From contig CABFPE010001701.1 in the NCBI GenBank assembly GCA_900660155.1, positions 1 to 20,228 on the forward strand: DNA of 20,228 nucleotides, given 5' to 3'. A program made the position numbers and the translations under genes. The notes under the pieces are model-generated. The model was not told the origin of the DNA and did not search any database. It saw only the letters and a program-made list of their open reading frames with translations. Position 1 is the stretch's first letter. The number at the start of each line of letters is the position of its first letter. Below, piece after piece: positions 8,063 through 17,232 of this stretch. The DNA comes from Hofstenia miamia. Its lineage: Eukaryota; Xenacoelomorpha; Acoela; Hofsteniidae.

Positions 8063-9630
8063 TAATAACAGTCAGGGTGTACTGAATTCAAATTTCAAAT
8101 GAGCAATCAAATGTATAAAAAATGATAAATTTGTAATATTTTTATTCTAAGTAACATTTGAGTTAAACAAATATTATTTGAGATGAATTTCACTTATATG
8201 TATATAAACTAATTTAAATATTTAGGAAAAATTATTATCTCCAACCCATTTCAACCCCATTTGGAATTGAATATTCAAACCCCACCTGAGCTGGCCAGAA
8301 TCTGAACTTACTAGTTTTACAACTATAGGTAGTACAGTATATATATAAAACTATGAGTGGACGCAAAGTTGAGCTCGTGATTGTAGGGAAGAGTACAGGA
8401 ACTAAGGCTGCAGTACTTGATTTATAAATCAATGTGAATGATACTGTATTATCTGTTTCACTGTTCACTAGAAATAAACCAAAGACGATCTAGCATTACA
8501 ATACTAGAGATAGAAATGAGCCATATTTTCAAAATCTGAACACTGGTTTCAGCTCTGCTCCTCAATTTCCAACTTCTGGAATTCTACTGTTCCACATTGT
8601 CTCACACACCCATAAATCGGGTTTTATATTTATTCATTTATTTATGGATTCGCCCAATTATTATTATGAATTGTTGAAACCATTGATAAAGGTAGCGTCA
8701 TCACTAATGAGCCTTTTAATAGTGTAAAATAATAGTCACATAATACTACTTAGATAGAATAATGCATTTTATCAATTTAAACAATATATTTTACCTTAAC
8801 AAAAACTGTGGGTTTATGTGCAAGAGATGGTCTCCATATGTATTTTATAATTGATCTATGAAAGCTAATAAATGAGAACACAACATTTATTGTATACAAA
8901 ATGCAAAGACAAAAATTCATCTCATAGATTCATTTTTTTCGTCAGTTCTTTCTACAAATTTTCAAGATCAGTTATCGATGTTTTCTTGAAACATTGGACA
9001 CCAACTCATCGCAGGGACAGTGTAATCATTTAACATACTGATTTTAGAGATATTACGCTTTATCATTCTATAGTTCCAACTCAAAGCTACACTAAAAAGT
9101 GTTTAAAGTCACACAATTTTGTAAGCAAACTGCTTTTCAACATTATTCCTCAATAGTAATTTATTGGAAGAAATATATGTAACCTATTGGACTTATGCTC
9201 ATTAATCATCAGAAAAGGGCGCTGCAAAAAATTTAATCCAGTTTTTGTGGAAAGCTTACGTAACAAAGTGATATTAGATTGACTATTGAATCAATTTCAG
9301 AGTTTTTTTTTAATACTGCGAAAGTTGGAGAAAATTTGTAAACGCTGTATTCAAATCAAATGTATCTTATTGAAGGAAAAAGGAAAAAGATTTTCTACTC
9401 AATAATTGCTTACTGTGGCTGGTAAAGCAGTAACGGAATTCAATTTTCACTGTTAAATTTTTTATGGGTGTTAGAATTTCAGGAAAAATAGAAAAGACCA
9501 AAGAAATTTGAAAATTTATTCCCAAATTTAAGTGCGAAATAAACTTTTGCAAAAACAAGAGTTTTGTCATTATCACATCAAGAAATAAACTGCATTCTCT
9601 GATTTGAAGCAGGTCCTTCTATCAAAGACA
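8063..9630. other. Long non-coding stretch, nothing recognised
   Basis: AT-rich, with no supported gene, RNA or repeat end. The minus-strand frames at 8235-8468 and 9367-9576 have no domain, no protein-like composition and no partner. A poly-T run sits near 9305. Confidence 0.6.
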
Positions 9631-9639
9631 TTAATTTGG

Positions 9640-10125
9640 TGTATAAAACTTTGCACAAAAGCATGGTGAAGCATCAGTATATCGTAATAAATATAAAAGA
9701 TTATCTCTGTTCTACCAAATTCATCTGCATATGCTATCTATCTTATTTAAATTCAAATCTTTACAAACATCTTTCCTTTTCCTTAATGACTATATTAAAT
9801 TAAATGAGCGATCGCAAAAATTTCCGTGTTTAGATAAAAATTCTAATTGCTTTCAGCACATATCAATTAAATTGTGGAATAATTTAGAAAAAAAATTGAA
9901 GCAGTCTCTTCTAATAAAACAATACACATTAGGGGACGGTAATACACTTCATTCATTTGAAACATACATCCAACATTGAGCACCTACACAAACATTCACA
10001 CAAACATTGATTATATTATTATATATTTTACATAATAATTTGTAGTTATTTATTTGTTTATATTTTGTTTTTCTTTTGTCATGTGTTAGTTTGTAGAATT
10101 TTGGATACATTGAGCAATAAATTTG
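9640..10125 (+). mobile_element. Non-LTR retrotransposon 3' end remnant
   Basis: A VYKTLHK-like start near 9640 changes frame into an open stretch (9731-9979) with FLFLNDYIKLNERSQKFPCL and HISIKLWNNLEKKLKQS, ending FETYIQH. The 'S.klWNnlp..lK.s....FK' type of ending is common in non-LTR polyproteins. The Cys-poor AT-rich tail ends with GAGCAATAAATTTGCTTTGA, an AATAAA (10116-10121) in a 3' end setting typical of such elements. It is a different family from the other remnants here. All catalytic parts are missing. Confidence 0.5.
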
Positions 10126-10172
10126 CTTTGACTCTTATTAGAGTTGCTGCTTATAGCATTAAATCTCAAAGT

Positions 10173-11336
10173 CTATAGTTTATAATTTATTAAATAATAT
10201 GCTTGCGAAGCGTTCATGATTTCAGTCGGGTACTCAAAACCACAATCGTACAACTCGCTTAATTTAATCCTTCTGGTTAGATTTTTTGCGTGCACTTTTT
10301 GTAAGACAACCTTTTTTGTAAGAAAACAGATGACGTCTTCATTGGATGAAATTGAAGCGTCTTCATGTGAAGCTGTACTTGACCCCAATATTGCACAATG
10401 TGAAAATTGATGTTGATAATTTTTTAAAACTTCAAAATTGCTCTTTTTATCTTCTCTTTTGTTGCATAAATCCCCACAAAGTATATACATACTGGATCCT
10501 AAATTTGCAAGGACTTGAGCTAAAGTTCTTTGGCATTTAGTTCTAATTCTCCGGTTTGGCTTAACATCGAAAACTCCTATAGTCTTTCTTGAAGGATTTG
10601 CCCCTTTGTAAATCCAGGACTCAATTCTGAAATTTATAAAAATGTCATCACTTGGTCTAATTTGATTAAATCTGGTTTCAGATACATGACATTCTCTATG
10701 CTTAGCTTTTGTGCAAATCCTATAGACTTTTGCTGGGTAAATCTTTCCATAGCGTGGGTCAACTGCTACAAGTGTTGAGACAAACTTCTCATTCTTAATA
10801 TGAGAATAGAAAGAATAGGAAGACCAATAGGTTCTTGGTAAAAAATTATGAATGGTATCATTAACTAGCTTTCCTATATCAAAATGAGTGTGTAGTATAT
10901 TGGTTATAACTATTATCATTGGATTTTCTCTTTTGATTGAATGACATATAGAATCATTTAGGTCACATTTTTCAACATTGCACTCGTCATCCAACCTTTG
11001 AAAATATAAATGAAATGAAGTATGGGTTGCAAAGACCGATTGCAGTTCAACGTACTGAATCTCTTCTTCTTCTTCTTCTTCTTCTTCTTCTTCTTCCTCT
11101 TCCTCTTCCCTTATCAACTCATCTATACTAACTTCATCAATTTCTTCATCTTTTTCCTCCCAAGGAGATAAAGATTCATTAGGAAAATGTGCGTTATTCC
11201 ATTGTCTGCTGAGAACTTGATTTTCAGGAACTAGGTCATGTTCAAAAGGATCTTCTGTTAGCTCAAATAGCTTTGGATTATTAGATGCCATTAATGAAAT
11301 TATATTACGGTGGGAAAGCATACTTCTATCATTCAT
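10173..11336 (-). CDS. Unrecognised acidic protein with a 16-residue Glu run
   Basis: An uninterrupted minus-strand frame of 387 codons from ATG at 11336 to TAG at 10173, by far the longest in the window. Met16 (11291, MASNNPKLFELTEDPF) is an equally good start, and an upstream exon is possible. Residues 22-76 are acidic and lead into Glu77-Glu92. Then follow a Cys- and aromatic-rich middle (119-185) and a basic part around 245-275 (WIYKGANPSRKTIGVFDVKP, NRRIRTK). The C-terminus is mixed. No signal peptide, membrane span or known motif is visible, and I do not recognise the family. Lys/Arg-rich and Glu-rich blocks suggest a nuclear or nucleic-acid-linked protein, but this is only a guess. AATAAA (minus, 10192-10187) overlaps the last codons. 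It could be a host gene, or an old transposon or viral gene. Confidence 0.6.
   Translation of the reverse strand: MNDRSMLSHRNIISLMASNNPKLFELTEDPFEHDLVPENQVLSRQWNNAHFPNESLSPWEEKDEEIDEVSIDELIREEEEEEEEEEEEEEEEIQYVELQSVFATHTSFHLYFQRLDDECNVEKCDLNDSICHSIKRENPMIIVITNILHTHFDIGKLVNDTIHNFLPRTYWSSYSFYSHIKNEKFVSTLVAVDPRYGKIYPAKVYRICTKAKHRECHVSETRFNQIRPSDDIFINFRIESWIYKGANPSRKTIGVFDVKPNRRIRTKCQRTLAQVLANLGSSMYILCGDLCNKREDKKSNFEVLKNYQHQFSHCAILGSSTASHEDASISSNEDVICFLTKKVVLQKVHAKNLTRRIKLSELYDCGFEYPTEIMNASQAYYLINYKL
11061..11108. repeat. (TTC)n/(GAA)n trinucleotide run coding for poly-Glu
   Basis: Sixteen in-frame Glu codons on the minus strand, eleven of them consecutive GAA (11064-11096), with GAG codons at both ends. 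This run should vary in length between individuals. Confidence 0.9.
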
Positions 11337-11359
11337 ATATATTTGACATATCAGACATT

Positions 11360-11533
11360 CTACATTTCAATATTGATATAATGACTGAATGCATCGGGAT
11401 TTTGGTTATTTTCATTCGTTGCCTGTTTTTGTCCGATCTCAGTGTACATATCAGCAAACAAATACTGATGAGCGACCTCATGTGAATTGCAAGCTTCGGA
11501 AGCATGTTCTAGAAGAGACGATAAAGAGAACAT
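11360..11533 (-). CDS. Possible 5' exon of the acidic protein gene
   Basis: A 57-codon minus-strand frame begins MFSLSSLLEHASEACNSHEV and continues AHQYLFADMYTEIGQKQATN to a TAG at 11360. Its composition is protein-like and its third-base use is unlike random AT-rich DNA. It lies directly upstream of the 387-codon frame but in a different phase. A GT...AG stretch of 38 bases (11326-11363) would join the two in frame, although that is very short for an animal intron. Alternatives are a frameshift in a decaying gene or chance. A pyrimidine-rich run ending in CTAG overlaps codons 2-8. Confidence 0.35.
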   Translation of the reverse strand: MFSLSSLLEHASEACNSHEVAHQYLFADMYTEIGQKQATNENNQNPDAFSHYINIEM

Positions 11534-11556
11534 TTTACAAAAAGTAAAACTTCAAT

Positions 11557-12068
11557 CTAAACTTTCATTTTGTCATCAATTGCACACCCCTTATCAGAAC
11601 AATAGCCACCACCACCAACTGTTTGCCAAGAGCAATATTTGTCATCTATAAAAGAAAGAATTCAAAGACTGGTTCATCAAGATACAGATTGACATGATTC
11701 GAAAATTTTGGCCACCCATTAAAATTAATGTCAAATCGGTCCACCTTAGACCCATCGTTGCCAAGTTTTTCCGTATACTAGACCAAACTTGGATAAGTTA
11801 GAAACTTATAGTGAAAATTATACCCTGAAATTGTAAATACAAAACTGAGTCTGTCAATATTCTATGAAACTAATGTAAATCTTCAAAACACATTGTTTAT
11901 ACATTTTTGCAATCACTCCATTTGTGTTTAATTGAGTAAACTGTTGCATAATAGACAATCTTAGGGAAATTTCAGACTATGTTTTCAAATACCTCTACTC
12001 AAGCCTGTTCCGAAATCTTCCCTGCTCTCCCCAAGTCCATCAAATGAATACTTTACTAATAGGTGATA
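11557..12068 (-). pseudogene. Interrupted coding-like segments upstream of the acidic protein
   Basis: Three minus-strand pieces look like protein. 12059-11988 reads KYSFDGLGESREDFGTGLSR. 11822-11649 reads YNFHYKFLTYPSLV, a TAG (11778-11780), then YTEKLGNDGSKVDRFDINFN and HVNLYLDEPVFEFF. 11652-11560 reads IDDKYCSWQTVGGGG and YCSDKGCAIDDKMKV to a stop at 11557. The second and third are offset by one base. Splice-like signals exist: AG|GTATTT near 11992, TTTCAG near 11825, a CTAAC branch-like word near 11798 and TTTTATAG at 11646. No join I tried stays open throughout. This is either a multi-exon gene with exons I cannot place or a decaying gene. The family is not recognised. Confidence 0.35.
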
Positions 12069-13085
12069 TTATCGAAATATTTTGTTAAATGATTAATGTG
12101 ATCAATTGTATTTTTTTTACTAAAGGTTATGCTATAGGCAATGTTGAGATAGTTTAGGATGTGGAGCTTCGGATTACATGGCATACCAAGTAGTTACGAA
12201 AACTTTATATCAAATTTTGGAGATTTTTATTAAGAATGTCCCTATGTCAACTTTTTATATGATCTTAAGATAATGACATTCACTGATGTCTGGTTTGAAA
12301 TATAAGTTAAGCCTTGAGTACTTATAGTTCCAGTTTCAAGAGAAACATTTCCGAGAAAAGCAACTATAAATAAGTCTGCTGTAAACTTTAAAAAATTTAG
12401 ACTGATTTCGTTGTGACCTTTCTTTGCTATTGAATGCGACTTTTAGATATTATTCATTCAGTCTGAACAATGATTGTTTAGTCAGAGCCTTGGTATACTG
12501 CAGGTTCTTTCTTTGCAGATTGAACCTATGGAAATATTTTATAGCGCTGACTTGGTATATTGCTATTCACGCTCTCTAAAACGGATTTATTGAAATCTAA
12601 AATTTCGGCTAAAACTACCAAATATTGAGTTATGTCATAGCATTGTAACTAAATGACCGGGATTGATTTACAAGCAATTTTTTGCATTCGGACCTCCGAA
12701 AATGTTCATAGTAGCTGAAATCATCACTTGTCATTCAGTAATTTTTAAATTAGAAATAGCTTAATAAGGCTATTTAGCTTCATTCCGCTAGGTGTCTAAT
12801 TCGTCATTTCATTGGTTAATTGTGTAATCCGAATAAATAAATATAATTATGGATAGAGGAGGGAAGATACGGTTCATGCCAGCCGGCTGCCCATGTAGTT
12901 TTGTCAAATATTGTCCTTGCCCAAAACCTATGTAAATGCTAAACATTAGAACTAGCCCGACTCCCAACCTATATTTACTATACACTGGTCCGCAAGTTTT
13001 TATCCAAATATTAATAGGTTACCAATAACAGTAATAAGGTACTAGAAAAATAGAAAGTGTATTGAACAATAAGATTTATTTTTAT
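12069..13085. other. Intergenic stretch, little recognised
   Basis: No supported gene. On the minus strand one frame is open from about 12447 to 12245, reading for example TADLFIVAFLGNVSLETGTI, and might be another piece of the locus to its left. It has no start codon and no motif. A short GC-rich patch with CAGCCGGCTG lies near 12882. Confidence 0.45.
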
Positions 13086-13089
13086 GATA

Positions 13090-13795
13090 TTGTGATAATG
13101 TGATATATCAGTGGTGTATTCGAGATGGCTCAGCCTAAATATGCGGATGATACCTATGCCCTCACGCCGATCCGCTGCAACACTCGACCACTCAATACCG
13201 AGTATAGCAATATTGAACGCTTTTGCTACGACAACGACGTCGTTTTGAACAAATCTAAGTGCAAGCAGATGATTTTCTCAAAATACGATGGCGATTTACC
13301 TGACGACATTTCTATAGTCAGTTCCCTAAATGTTTGGGTGTAATACTATCACGCGATTTAAAGAGGAACGATCATATCAGCTACATCACGAGGAAAGCCT
13401 CTCAAAGACGATACTGCCTTAGAATTCTAAAAAGCTGTACTTATAACATCACACTGAATAGCATCTTTCTTAGCACTATTGTAGGCATTCTGGGCTATTG
13501 CTCACCAGTCTTCACTGTGCTACCTAATTATCTTAACGCTAGATTGCAAAGAATCTGTGGCAGAGCACAGCGCATTATGACTGGTCACACTGGTGGAGCT
13601 GTGATCAAAGATTCGCGACATATCCACCTCGGCGCTCGTTTTTTCAAAACAGCGGTTTCTCATCCCAGCCATGCTTTACATAGTATCCTGCTGGACACAT
13701 TGCCCTATACCGAGCCTTAAGTGCTCGCCAGTTAATTCCTTTTTATACAAAGTATTTTAACAACTAATTGATGTTTTTATAAATATACGATTTCT
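13090..13795 (+). mobile_element. 5'-truncated non-LTR retrotransposon remnant (RT C-terminal half)
   Basis: Coding starts at the YADD box (13140-13151) and runs through NKSKCKQMIFSKYD, the usual 'NkkKt..m.fs' block, to 13343. A one-frame shift leads into the frame at 13334-13720 with GVILSRDLKRNDHISYITRK and ASQRRYCLRILK, then YCSPVF, RLQRICGRAQRIM and HPSHALHSIL. This is the order of thumb and C-terminal blocks of non-LTR polymerases. The GC content is well above that of the neighbours, so it may be a younger insertion. The family differs from the remnants at 1-1960 and 6385-7066. There is no clear poly(A) tail, and the 3' end is taken near 13795 at a TTTCTTTCTTTC run. Confidence 0.8.
13125..13720 (+). 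pseudogene. RT pseudogene, two overlapping frames
   Basis: The first frame (13125-13343) ends SSLNVWV and the second begins MGVILSRD. In the family this is one continuous 'V..LGV.ls.dL.w..Hi' block, so one base has been lost or gained near 13335. The ATG at 13125 (MAQPKYADD) is not a true start, because the fingers and first palm blocks that precede YADD are absent. No endonuclease is present. The protein cannot function. Confidence 0.8.
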
Positions 13796-14576
13796 TTCTT
13801 TCTATGCTTTGCTAGGTAAAACAAGGTCGTCCAAAAACTAAAACTTAATTTTTTAGTTTGTGTTTTTGGCGTATTGGTACATTTAAATTGACTTTTCGGG
13901 TTTTTGTTCTCTAGCATTTAAAAATGAATTTTTTACTGAAAATTTAAAATCAGGTAAAATTCGGGAGCATCTCAAACAGAATAAAATGCGGAAAAATATT
14001 GAATTTTTTAATATGGTAGCAAGTTATTTTATGATTAATAAAATGTGAACAGAAATTACGATGCTTGCTGTTTGTCCTAATAAATGGCCAAAAATAAAAT
14101 ATTTCCCAACTTCGCTTTAAATTGATTCTTAAAAACTGCATATTGAAAAATGCAGAATGCAATAGACAAATGATGACACTATCATTCAGAATAATGTAAA
14201 TGGTTTTGAAAATGTAAATATAAACCTGCTTCAAATGAATTTAATACTGCATTTTATTCTTCTGTTGTTGCTTCATTTGTAATGAATATTTAAAAAATTT
14301 CATTTTTCTGAAAACCCATAATTTTAGACAAGATAACTCTTTCTAAATAGCAATTGGCAAAATGGAGGGGGTTGCTAGCTAATCTTTGTTTGTATGATCA
14401 TCGCAATGAATAAAATTTAGAATAGCATATTGGTTCAAGCGAGTTTTTTTAATAATTTTAGTTAAATAATTCCACTCTAAACCTTTGCCAGAAATTCTTA
14501 CATAAGTAATGCATTAAATTTTGAAATTCTACATCTATGAACTACCTAAATATTATTCGTCTTGAATAATATTACT
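13796..14576. other. Non-coding stretch, nothing firm
   Basis: AT-rich. An imperfect hairpin-forming pair (CCAAAAACTAAAAC with TAGTTTGTGTTTTTGG) lies at 13829-13868. The minus-strand frame 13950-14234 is rich in Ile, Phe and Tyr, as expected from random AT-rich DNA, and is rejected as a gene. Confidence 0.6.
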
Positions 14577-14746
14577 ATATCATAAAATGACGTATTTAAT
14601 TAAACGCTGGTAGCGTCTTTCGAAATAGGCCAATGATCAAGTTGAGCGGCTTAATCCAATGATTAACAACATCAATCATTACGAAGTCGCCGTGTACGTC
14701 AGTCATCAATCAAGATGCCTTAAAGTGAAGAACACTGTCAACTTTG
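14577..14746 (+). promoter_or_regulatory. Orphan copy of the Zic upstream module
   Basis: Starting at ATATCATAAAATGACG, this segment follows the Zic upstream module through GCGGCTTAATCCAATG, GATTAACAAC, CAATCATTACG and CATCAATCAAGATGC to TTAAAGTGAAGAACACTGTC. TAATCC is at 14652-14657 and ATCAATCA at 14705-14712. No Zic reading frame follows. A TATAAAA (14764-14770) and a TCAG (14785-14788) stand roughly where the Zic genes have theirs. It lies outside both duplication arms, so it comes from a separate duplication event or is what is left of a third Zic gene. Confidence 0.65.
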
Positions 14747-14800
14747 CTTTGTCACATAGCGAATATAAAAGTTGAAATGCTTTGTCAGAAAATTATTACT

Positions 14801-14820
14801 TGGGGCGGGGGGGGCGGGGT
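14801..14820 (+). other. G-quadruplex-like mirror-symmetric G tract
   Basis: Four G bases, C, eight G bases, C, four G bases, flanked by T on both sides. It can supply four G4 runs and is mirror symmetric about its centre. Such a tract stands out sharply in this AT-rich window. It sits about 55 bases downstream of the orphan Zic module. Confidence 0.8.
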
Positions 14821-15240
14821 TGCTTCAAATCCAACCCTAAGTTATGAACAAAGTTTATCTTTTCTATTTCGTGATTCTATGACTAAAATCTGACAACTTT
14901 CACTATCAACACGAAGAACATTCTTAATTTTTCAAAAATAAACAAAATTTATTTTTCCTTTTGAGGACTTCGATTGAGAACGTTTGATTAAAGTAATAAC
15001 TTCATCTATTACAGTAGTAATTATATATAAACCAACTAAGCCTTCCAGGCATAAACAGATATCAAGGCACGCCCGTGAGCATTAGTTTATCATTCACTAA
15101 ATTTGTAACAATAAGCCAGGTTTATGTTTTGATGGGGTACCAAACAGGTAATTTGAATGTACATTGAATTGGAGTATGCAACATCAGTATTCAAATAAGC
15201 ACATGAACAGAGCTGCACCAAAATGACTTTCAATTTAATG
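14821..15240. other. Non-coding stretch, nothing recognised
   Basis: AT-rich, with no supported gene or RNA. A weak resemblance to block B (CAACCCTAA..TTATGAACAA near 14832) was not strong enough to call. Confidence 0.5.
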
Positions 15241-15335
15241 GATAAAAAATTTCCTAAAATCCATTAATGGACATGGCAGAAATGAAAAATCAATTATGGT
15301 CATTAATGGAGCACTAATGGCCATTTTAGAAGGAA
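15241..15335. repeat. Inverted repeat at the left edge of duplication arm 2
   Basis: TTTCCTAAAATCCATTAATGG (15250-15270) is matched in reverse, with small gaps, by CTAATGGCCATTTTAGAAGGAAA (15313-15335). The perfect palindrome CCATTAATGG is at 15261-15270, and ATTAATGGA-like words recur four times in the stretch. It abuts the point where similarity to arm 1 begins (15331). Confidence 0.6.
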
Positions 15336-15480
15336 ATATATGATAATGCAGATATTCATTAATTTTATTGTTTTTTCATATCTAATTCTTCAAATATAAG
15401 TGAAGGGTGTAATTATATCGCCCGTATGCCTTTAGTTTTACATACTAAATCACTGTAAATTATAGCAATCTATCAAAAAG

Positions 15481-17032
15481 TTAATATCAATAAGTAACAT
15501 TTATACATTATCAATTGCAATCAGAGATGGAAATTGCACAGGTCGACATATGGAAAAGTGAGCATCAATGACATTTATTTACAACAACAAACAACTTTCA
15601 TGTGCAAAATACATACCTAAATATAAAGTTCAACTTACATATTTTTTACCTCTGTTGCATAAATTTTTACCGATTATATCATAATAACAACAACACCATT
15701 GTTAGCTTTTGTTGTACTTTTCTAAAACTGGATTAACTTTTAATGAATTTCTTCTTGACAACTCTCCAATAATGCTTTCAAAATTAAATTTATTAAATGA
15801 TTACTTAATTTCGAAGTTTACGCCCAAGTTTTCAAAATTGACTGAATATTTTTACGGGATTCAACATGATTATCTGAAGATATAACTGAAGGACTTTTTC
15901 AAATAGAAGTTCCTAATTAATATTATATTAACACAATAAGAATATTTTCGATATTGCCATAGTTTTCAATACTATACTGAGTTTAGTCTTAATATAATCA
16001 AATAAGTTGTTGTAGTATTTGCTTAATTGATTTGTAATTGTTATTTTGTTCTATAGAGTGTTTGTGAGATGTGTCATTAATAAATAAAAATTTCTGTGAA
16101 ACCTCACGTAAATGAAGGCATGGAAAATTGCGTGCATCTTGCAAAAATTTCTAATTATAATAGCTTCCATGAAGTTAAATCATAAACGGTTATGAAAAGT
16201 GATAGACAATGAAATAATTGTTTTCTAAATTTGCGAGGAGCTTGACATCAACATATGTATATATATGTTCGCTTAAAACTAAAACCGCTGAGGGGTCCAA
16301 TTTGATCCCAATACTAATTTCAACCCTAATAAAATTATAAACAATTATTCAATTACTCTGATATTCAAAGACTCTTCCTTTTTTACCCTAAGCATTATTT
16401 TGGCAAAACAATAAATATCATCCAAGCATAAGGATAACCTGGAACATTCCTACTACCTCTAAAACAGCCATTGGAGTAAATTTGACCCCATACTGAAAAC
16501 TATTTTTAATAATTGTATAGCTATTCAGAATGTTGATTAACTATTCTTAGAGTGCAACACAAGCAAAAATGTTTAATTTTAATGAACTTAGTATGCAATA
16601 AACGATGTTGGAACGCTATTCAATTAGAAGACAGCTATTAATATCCCTCTATGATATTTTGTGTTCAAAGATTCGTATATGTTGTTTTATGTTATTACCA
16701 TATTATTCTTTATGTGTTGCAATATGTGACTTCTAGTATAAATATTATATGTTTGAAATATCTTCAGGACGTCCAAGAATTTTAAAAAGTCACAATGATT
16801 TGTCAATCAAGCGATGTTGACACTAATTGTTCAATATTCAGATGAGCACAGAAAAAAAGATACCGAAATATATTTATGAAGGAGCTGACGGCTTCCATTT
16901 GATTTCAGTTGGCGAAGGGCTTGGAGAAAATTAGCAACATTTTTAGTTAATCGGATGTAATAAAGTGTATGCCACAAATCTCTTAACTCAAATATTCAAG
17001 TAAACTTTAAAAAAATGTAGCTAACTATGAAA
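15481..17032. other. Non-coding upstream flank of Zic B
   Basis: Counterpart of 2451-3977, with block A at about 15608-15692 and block B at 16271-16362. No gene is supported. Confidence 0.7.
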
Positions 17033-17227
17033 AACTTATCGTGTAAGAAGGACTTTACGGGCTATATCATAAAATGACGAAAATAATTAAGCGGCAGCCG
17101 CGCCTTTCGAGGCAGTTTTGTGATTGCACTGACCGGCTTAATCCACTGATTAACAACGTCAATCATTACGCCGCGCATCAGCTATCAATCAAAATGCGTT
17201 AAAGTGAAGAACGCTGTCAACTAATTA
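17033..17227 (+). promoter_or_regulatory. Upstream regulatory module of Zic B
   Basis: Counterpart of 3978-4180. It keeps TAATCC at 17139-17144, which copy A has as TAACCC, and ATCAATCA at 17184-17191. It has lost two bases in the CGCCGCGTGCGTCAGC word, which here reads CGCCGCGCATCAGC, and differs at the CGCCTTTCGAGG word. Regulatory role inferred from position and repetition. Confidence 0.55.
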
Positions 17228-17232
17228 ACAAG

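Noticed and set aside
8235..8468. Minus-strand frame of 77 codons
   Set aside because: No recognisable motif or flanking signals. Length is within chance for the window.
10216..10540. Plus-strand frames of 64 codons
   Set aside because: They are shadows opposite the 387-codon minus-strand frame.
13950..14234. Minus-strand frame of 94 codons
   Set aside because: Composition is that of random AT-rich DNA, with no motif, partner or start context.
14816..14838. GGTTGCTTCAAATCCAACC, which looks like a tRNA T-arm
   Set aside because: The loop-closing G-C pair is absent, and there is no acceptor, D-arm or anticodon arm upstream, only a G tract.
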